A stretch of DNA of 64,000 nt from Candidatus Avelusimicrobium cornigerorum. GTDB taxonomy: Bacteria; Elusimicrobiota; Elusimicrobia; Elusimicrobiales; Elusimicrobiaceae. A program made the position numbers and the translations under genes. Within the stretch, counting starts at the first letter, position 1, and each line of letters begins with the position of its first letter. Below the pieces are notes generated by a model that had not been told where the DNA came from, ran no database searches, and was given only the letters and a program-made list of their open reading frames with translations. Positions 60,149-64,000 of this stretch are shown here, in pieces. The stretch is taken from contig DBXW01000005.1 in the NCBI GenBank assembly GCA_002309715.1, forward strand, positions 251,479 to 315,478, in the 5' to 3' direction.

Positions 60149-60157
60149 TGATATAAT
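60149..60157 (+). promoter_or_regulatory. Extended -10 before the ketosynthase (leaderless candidate)
   Basis: TGATATAAT ends 6 nt before the ATG at 60164, in the 31-nt gap after the reductase gene. No Shine-Dalgarno sequence is present, so the ketosynthase may have its own internal promoter. Confidence 0.6.
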
Positions 60158-60163
60158 ACGAGT

Positions 60164-61384
60164 ATGGACGATTCTAATACGGTAGTCATTACAGGGATGG
60201 GGGCGGTTTCTCCTTACGGGGCCGGTGTAGCGGCTTTGTGGGAAGGATTGTCTTCTCGTAAAAACTGCATACATACCGTCAAGGAATTGGAAGATTTGCC
60301 CATGGTAAATACCAAAGTGGCAGCGACTGTTCCCGAAACTGATTATTCTTTTATTCCACGTAAACACCGCCGTAGTATGAGCCGCATGGGGTTGTATGCT
60401 TATTGCGCCGCACAAGAAGCCCTACGTCATGCCGGGTATGAAACGGCACCGGAAAAGTTGGGTTTTTTTATGGGCTCCACACTTAACAGCATTTCGGTAT
60501 GGATGGAACTGGCCGGATACAGCCAAGGCGCGCATTTAGAACTTATCAAAACATCCGATTTTTTACAAATTATGAATCACTCGCCGTTAGCGGCCGTGTG
60601 TCAGGCTTTAAAAATTAACGGCCCTGCCATGGGCGGTAGTGAAGCGTGTGCGACGGGGCTAATGAATATAGGTCTTGGATATATGGCCATTCGCCAAGGG
60701 TTGGTAGAACAGGCTATATGCGGCGGAACGGAAGAATATCATCCTATGTTTAGTGCCTGCTTTGATATTATGCAAGCCACTTCCAAAAATTCCAACGATA
60801 ACCCGGCTGCCGCGTGCCGTCCGTTTGATGCCAGCCGTACGGGACTCGTCGTTTCCGAAGGATGTGGCTTGGTGTTTATGGAAACCAAAAAAAGCGCACA
60901 ACAGCGTGGCGTTCCGATTTTGGCCGAAGTGCTTGGTTTCTATGCCAATACGGATACGGATAATATGGCATATCCGTCGGCGGAAACGCTTCGTAAATGT
61001 ATGGCAGGGGCCTTGGAAGCGGCGCACATAAAAGCGGAAGAAGTGAATTTGCTTAATGCCCATGCTACCGGTACGGTGGCCGGGGATATCGCCGAAACTC
61101 AAGCAGCCCACGCGGTGTTTGGGCCGAGTTTAAAGATCAACAGCCTCAAAGGCCACCTGGGACATACGATGGGGGCCAGCGGCTGCTTGGAAAGTATTGC
61201 CTGTGTGAATATGCTAACCGCCCAACAGATTTTACCTACTAATAATTTAACGCAGGTAGACGAACGTTGCGCTCCGTTGCACTATCAAACTCAAGTGAGT
61301 AACACCCCTTTAAATATAATTATGAAAAACAGTTTTGCCATTGGCGGCAATAACTGTTCTTTGCTTTTTAGGAGACCCCAGTGA
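60164..61384 (+). CDS. Beta-ketoacyl-ACP synthase (FabF/ApeR-like)
   Basis: A 406-aa condensing enzyme with the full catalytic set: Cys162 in GSEACATG, His300 in NAHATGT and His334 in GHLGHTMGA, with Lys329 before it. It is therefore an active elongating ketosynthase, not a chain-length factor. Sequence around the active site is diverged from housekeeping FabF, in line with ketosynthases of aryl-polyene clusters. Its stop overlaps the ACP start (GTGA). Chain length and starter unit cannot be read. Confidence 0.9.
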   Translation: MDDSNTVVITGMGAVSPYGAGVAALWEGLSSRKNCIHTVKELEDLPMVNTKVAATVPETDYSFIPRKHRRSMSRMGLYAYCAAQEALRHAGYETAPEKLGFFMGSTLNSISVWMELAGYSQGAHLELIKTSDFLQIMNHSPLAAVCQALKINGPAMGGSEACATGLMNIGLGYMAIRQGLVEQAICGGTEEYHPMFSACFDIMQATSKNSNDNPAAACRPFDASRTGLVVSEGCGLVFMETKKSAQQRGVPILAEVLGFYANTDTDNMAYPSAETLRKCMAGALEAAHIKAEEVNLLNAHATGTVAGDIAETQAAHAVFGPSLKINSLKGHLGHTMGASGCLESIACVNMLTAQQILPTNNLTQVDERCAPLHYQTQVSNTPLNIIMKNSFAIGGNNCSLLFRRPQ

Positions 61385-61638
61385 TTACACGAGAAGAAAT
61401 TATTAAACAAACCAACGAAGCTCTTAAAAAAGAGTTTGAGTTTACAGATGAGCAACTTATTTCCACAGCCCAACTCAGAGATGATTTAGGTTTAGATAGT
61501 TTGGATGCGGTGGATATGGTGGTGGTGCTAGAACAAAAATTTGGCGTTACGTTACGCCAAGGGTATGATTTACGTACAATCGTTACCTTAAACGACTTGT
61601 ATGATTTTATTGAAAAATTAGCCCGCACCCATCAATAA
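61381..61638 (+). CDS. Acyl carrier protein
   Basis: An 85-aa ACP with GTG start inside the ketosynthase stop. The phosphopantetheine attachment site is Ser40 in LGLDSLDAVDM. The surrounding helix II is acidic and fits a type II system. It carries the growing chain for the neighbouring enzymes. Confidence 0.93.
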   Translation: MITREEIIKQTNEALKKEFEFTDEQLISTAQLRDDLGLDSLDAVDMVVVLEQKFGVTLRQGYDLRTIVTLNDLYDFIEKLARTHQ

Positions 61639-61639
61639 T

Positions 61640-62377
61640 ATGGCGTGTTTGCGTACCTGTTTTAATACGGTTTTTATTGGAGGGGCTGCGATTGTTTGGT
61701 TGGCTGTTTCTACGCTTATCGCGGCTCCTTTTTTGTGGTTTAAATCGGCGGGACGCGATAGAGCCGTTCGGCGGTTTGTGTATATTCAATCGCGCGGAAT
61801 TGTTTTTTTTATGCGTCTGGCCAGTAACGGCCTGCGGGTAGAAACGTGTGCGCGTCCGGCGGAAAGTTGCGTAATAGTTGCCAATCACGCTTCCGCACTT
61901 GATTTGTATACGATAAGTGCGTTTGGATTTGATAACATTGTTTACATTACAAAAGGATGGGTGTTTAAATTGCCGTTTTTTCGCTACGTGATGAACGGGG
62001 CCGGGTATATAGATGCGGAAAAAACATCTCCCGAAGAGATTTTAACGTTATGTAAACGCGCGGTAGAAAAAGGGTGTGATATTATGTTCTTCCCGCAGGG
62101 TTCGCGTAAAGATCCGAACGCCCGGTTTAAAAGCGGGGCTTTTTATTTAGCAGAGCAATTAAATTTGCCCGTCGTGCCGGTAGCGATTGCAGGCACGCAA
62201 AAAATGCTCCCTGCCGGAACTTTTACTATCAAGCCGGCGCGTGTGGTGCTGAAAAGTTTTCCGGCTATGTATCCCAAAGATTATGCCGGGGAACTGGGGC
62301 ATTTACACATGGCACAAACTGCCAAAAAACAGATTATGGATTTTGTGGCACAGCAAACCCAAGATAAGTGCCACTAG
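61640..62377 (+). CDS. PlsC-like lysophospholipid acyltransferase family protein
   Basis: A 245-aa membrane-associated acyltransferase. An N-terminal helix (residues ~10-32) anchors it. The HX4D catalytic motif is NHASALD (His83, Asp88). The family's FPEGTR motif appears as FPQGSR, with the Glu replaced by Gln. In polyene clusters this family is thought to transfer the finished chain to a lipid anchor. The alternative is ordinary phosphatidic acid synthesis. It starts 1 nt after the ACP stop. Confidence 0.87.
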   Translation: MACLRTCFNTVFIGGAAIVWLAVSTLIAAPFLWFKSAGRDRAVRRFVYIQSRGIVFFMRLASNGLRVETCARPAESCVIVANHASALDLYTISAFGFDNIVYITKGWVFKLPFFRYVMNGAGYIDAEKTSPEEILTLCKRAVEKGCDIMFFPQGSRKDPNARFKSGAFYLAEQLNLPVVPVAIAGTQKMLPAGTFTIKPARVVLKSFPAMYPKDYAGELGHLHMAQTAKKQIMDFVAQQTQDKCH

Positions 62378-62394
62378 GAGTTTTGTAAGTAACT

Positions 62395-62841
62395 ATGACC
62401 ACCTATCCCGAAGTCGTTTCGCTTTTACCGCATCGCCCGCCCATGTTACTGGTAAACCGGGTAGTAGATGTGCAGGAAAAACTCGGCAGTGCCGAAGCGG
62501 TTGTGGAGCCATCGCATTTATTTTTACGAGAAGACGGCACTTTATCACCGGAAGTGATAGGCGAGTTGGTGGCTCAAGGCTTTGGTGTATGTGAAGCCTG
62601 CCGGCGGTTAGATAAAGGGTTAACTATAGATGGTGGCGGGTATTTAGCCAATTTGCGTGATATGGAAGTTTTTGCCCCTATTTGCTTGGGGGATACGCTC
62701 ATTATTAAAACCGAGAAGATAGACGAATGCTTTAACACGCATATCGTGCGCGGTGAGGTGTTTTGTAACGAACACAAGTTAGCGCAAGCGACGGTTTATA
62801 TTTTTATGTGGGAAGGGGAAGTCCCTGCACAAACGTTATGA
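62395..62841 (+). CDS. ApeP-like 3-hydroxyacyl-ACP dehydratase
   Basis: A 148-aa hot-dog fold protein with the opening VVSLLPHRPPMLLVNRVVD, typical of FabA/ApeP-like dehydratases (COG4706). It would remove water from the hydroxyacyl-ACP made by the reductase. With no enoyl reductase in the set, the product would keep its double bonds, as in polyenes. It overlaps the next gene by 4 nt (ATGA). Confidence 0.85.
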   Translation: MTTYPEVVSLLPHRPPMLLVNRVVDVQEKLGSAEAVVEPSHLFLREDGTLSPEVIGELVAQGFGVCEACRRLDKGLTIDGGGYLANLRDMEVFAPICLGDTLIIKTEKIDECFNTHIVRGEVFCNEHKLAQATVYIFMWEGEVPAQTL

Positions 62842-63422
62842 GATATTATTTGAGTTTGTTGCTAAGTATGTGTTTTTGTTTTTCCTGGGCGCAACCGGAA
62901 GAAGCACGCTTGCAAACGTATGCCCAAAAAATCGGTACCGTGCAAACCTTGCAAAGTGATTTTGTAGAGGAAAAACATTTGTCGCTACTGGATAAACCTA
63001 TCCAAAGTCGGGGAACGCTGACGTTTGATAAAAGCGCGGAGAAGTTGCGCTGGCAATATCAGCAACCGTTTGTAAACGGATTTTTGATTGAAAAAGATAA
63101 CGTCTATCGGCTGCAAGGTGCGGAAAAAAAACCGGTTAAGCAGGCGGCCGGCCGTATGTTTCTGGCAGAAATGGTGGTTTGGCTTACGCTTGATTTTGAA
63201 GCACTTAAAAAAAATTATGCTATCACGCTTCACGATACGGAAATTACATTTCTGCCGCTGGCCAAGGAACATAAAGTAGTCAAAGAAATTACCGTTTGGT
63301 TAGACAAAAAAGATCCGCGTGTGGTTACGCAAGTCAAAATGGAAGAACCCAGCGGCGATTTTATTGTGTGGAAGTTTAGTAATACGCAACTTAATCCCAT
63401 CCTTCCCGACGAGGTGTTTTAA
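62838..63422 (+). CDS. LolA-like periplasmic lipid/lipoprotein carrier
   Basis: A 194-aa exported protein. The ATG at 62838 overlaps the dehydratase stop and gives a clean signal peptide (MRYYLSLLLSMCFCFSWAQ). Residues ~25-190 match the LolA fold: LQSDFVEEKHLSLLDKPIQSRG, LRWQYQQPFVNGFLIEKDN and a late VTQVKMEEPSGDFIVWKF. Cluster-encoded LolA relatives are thought to carry the polyene lipid across the periplasm. TAATG overlap with the exporter gene. Confidence 0.87.
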   Translation: MRYYLSLLLSMCFCFSWAQPEEARLQTYAQKIGTVQTLQSDFVEEKHLSLLDKPIQSRGTLTFDKSAEKLRWQYQQPFVNGFLIEKDNVYRLQGAEKKPVKQAAGRMFLAEMVVWLTLDFEALKKNYAITLHDTEITFLPLAKEHKVVKEITVWLDKKDPRVVTQVKMEEPSGDFIVWKFSNTQLNPILPDEVF

Positions 63423-64000
63423 TGAGTTTTTTGCGCCGCCACGGCAAGTTGATGGGTTTTGCCGGTCTGATGTTGCTGGGTATATGGGGCCTGTCTAATG
63501 GAGTAGTAGAAGAAAATATCCTGGCGTTAATACCGCGTACGATTAAACAACAAGTTTCTCTTTTTGAACACTCGCCTCTTAGCCAAAAATTGATTGTTAT
63601 CACACAATCCCCGTCGGCAACACAAGCACAACAACTTGCCCAAAAAATGGAAAATGCGCTAGCCGAGTCCGGCTTTATTACGCCCAGGTTGCCAACCGAT
63701 ACATATAATTTGCCCGGGATCCTTTCCGCGTTGCCTGAACTTTTTTCACCGAAACTGGAGCAGGAAACAAAACAAAAAATTTCTCCGCAGGCAGTGGCTC
63801 GTCAACTTGCCCGCTACTATGAAGAATTATTTTCCTTTCAAAGTGTTATGGCCGCCGAGCAGATTAAGCAAGACCCGTTTAATTTAGCCGAACTGGTATT
63901 TAAACGGTGGGCTGATATCGGCAAAGGCGTGCAGACGCTTCAATATGCAGAAGGTTTTCTGTCCGATGATACGGGAACTTTACTGGCGGGTTTATATGAT
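63422..64000 (+). CDS. MMPL/RND-type exporter, N-terminal part (cut by window edge)
   Basis: The first 193 residues of a larger protein. A membrane helix at ~10-27 is followed by a periplasmic segment beginning VVEENILALIPRT, which resembles the start of predicted exporters of COG4258 (MMPL family). The ATG overlaps the LolA-like stop. Location directly after the LolA-like gene fits a lipid exporter of an aryl-polyene-like system. The remaining ~600 residues lie outside the window. Confidence 0.75.
   Translation, partial: MSFLRRHGKLMGFAGLMLLGIWGLSNGVVEENILALIPRTIKQQVSLFEHSPLSQKLIVITQSPSATQAQQLAQKMENALAESGFITPRLPTDTYNLPGILSALPELFSPKLEQETKQKISPQAVARQLARYYEELFSFQSVMAAEQIKQDPFNLAELVFKRWADIGKGVQTLQYAEGFLSDDTGTLLAGLYD

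Noticed and set aside
60164..61384. Chain-length factor (inactive ketosynthase partner)
   Set aside because: The catalytic Cys162, His300 and His334 are all present, so this is an active ketosynthase.
1..64000. CRISPR arrays, insertion sequences or prophage
   Set aside because: No regularly spaced repeats, transposase, integrase or phage structural genes were seen.

Overview
The window is a gene-dense stretch of a Gram-negative bacterial chromosome. It carries OmpA/Pal-type lipoproteins, a LolA-like carrier, an MMPL-type exporter and many signal peptides. The gene content points to a gut-associated member of Elusimicrobiota: type IV pilin, GH57 enzyme, pyruvate phosphate dikinase, secreted choloylglycine hydrolase and large lineage-restricted secreted proteins. 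The phylum is an inference from content; no rRNA is present to confirm it.

Layout. 1-803 is the end of an M29 aminopeptidase, and 898-2061 is a secreted protein with a possible ADP-ribosyltransferase-like domain. 2142-14974 is a plus-strand block: mutS-mutL, then hpt-ftsH-glmM-pdxJ-glmS-nnrD-alpha/beta hydrolase, with several 4-nt overlaps. 15037-17883 holds an MscS-related membrane protein divergent from recG. 17972-23160 (minus) holds an OmpA-type lipoprotein and a pterin operon: membrane protein, queD, queE, folE, folP and a PTPS-folK fusion. 23326-28071 encodes a soluble 1581-aa protein made almost only of PAS domains. 28135-35599 is mostly cell-envelope and secreted proteins plus dut, and includes a DnaA-box cluster at 32979-33115. 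35790-42231 runs TPR-SpoIID protein, glycosyltransferase, acyl-CoA dehydrogenase, EtfB, EtfA. 42436-46004 holds gatC, gatA, a Nudix hydrolase and a PhoH-like protein. 46171-51261 is a 1696-aa secreted protein of unknown function. 51446-58806 holds a GH57 enzyme, a palindromic repeat, a type IV pilin, ppdK, a nucleoside phosphorylase and a MerR-type regulator. Two proline tRNAs follow. The second has its 3' end duplicated 248 bp downstream. From 59401 to the right edge lies a fatty-acid/polyene-like cluster (ketoreductase, ketosynthase, ACP, acyltransferase, dehydratase, LolA-like, MMPL exporter) resembling aryl-polyene loci.

Three signals are not explained by ordinary annotation. (1) Four unlinked secreted-protein genes (898, 30150, 35599, 51261) share a promoter: a GGYCC-type box, consensus TAGGTCYNNNGGYCC at its fullest, set just upstream of a TTGTNY -35 element, then 16-18 bp and a TATANT-like -10. 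Two loci also have a second TAGG box exactly 23 bp upstream. This looks like a regulon. (2) Eight genes have an ideal -10 hexamer only 6-7 nt before the ATG and no Shine-Dalgarno sequence, which suggests leaderless transcripts. (3) Three perfect and two near-perfect DnaA boxes sit in an AT-rich gap and may mark an origin or a DnaA-controlled site.

All coordinates and motifs were read by eye. Family names come from recognisable motifs and were not checked by any search.
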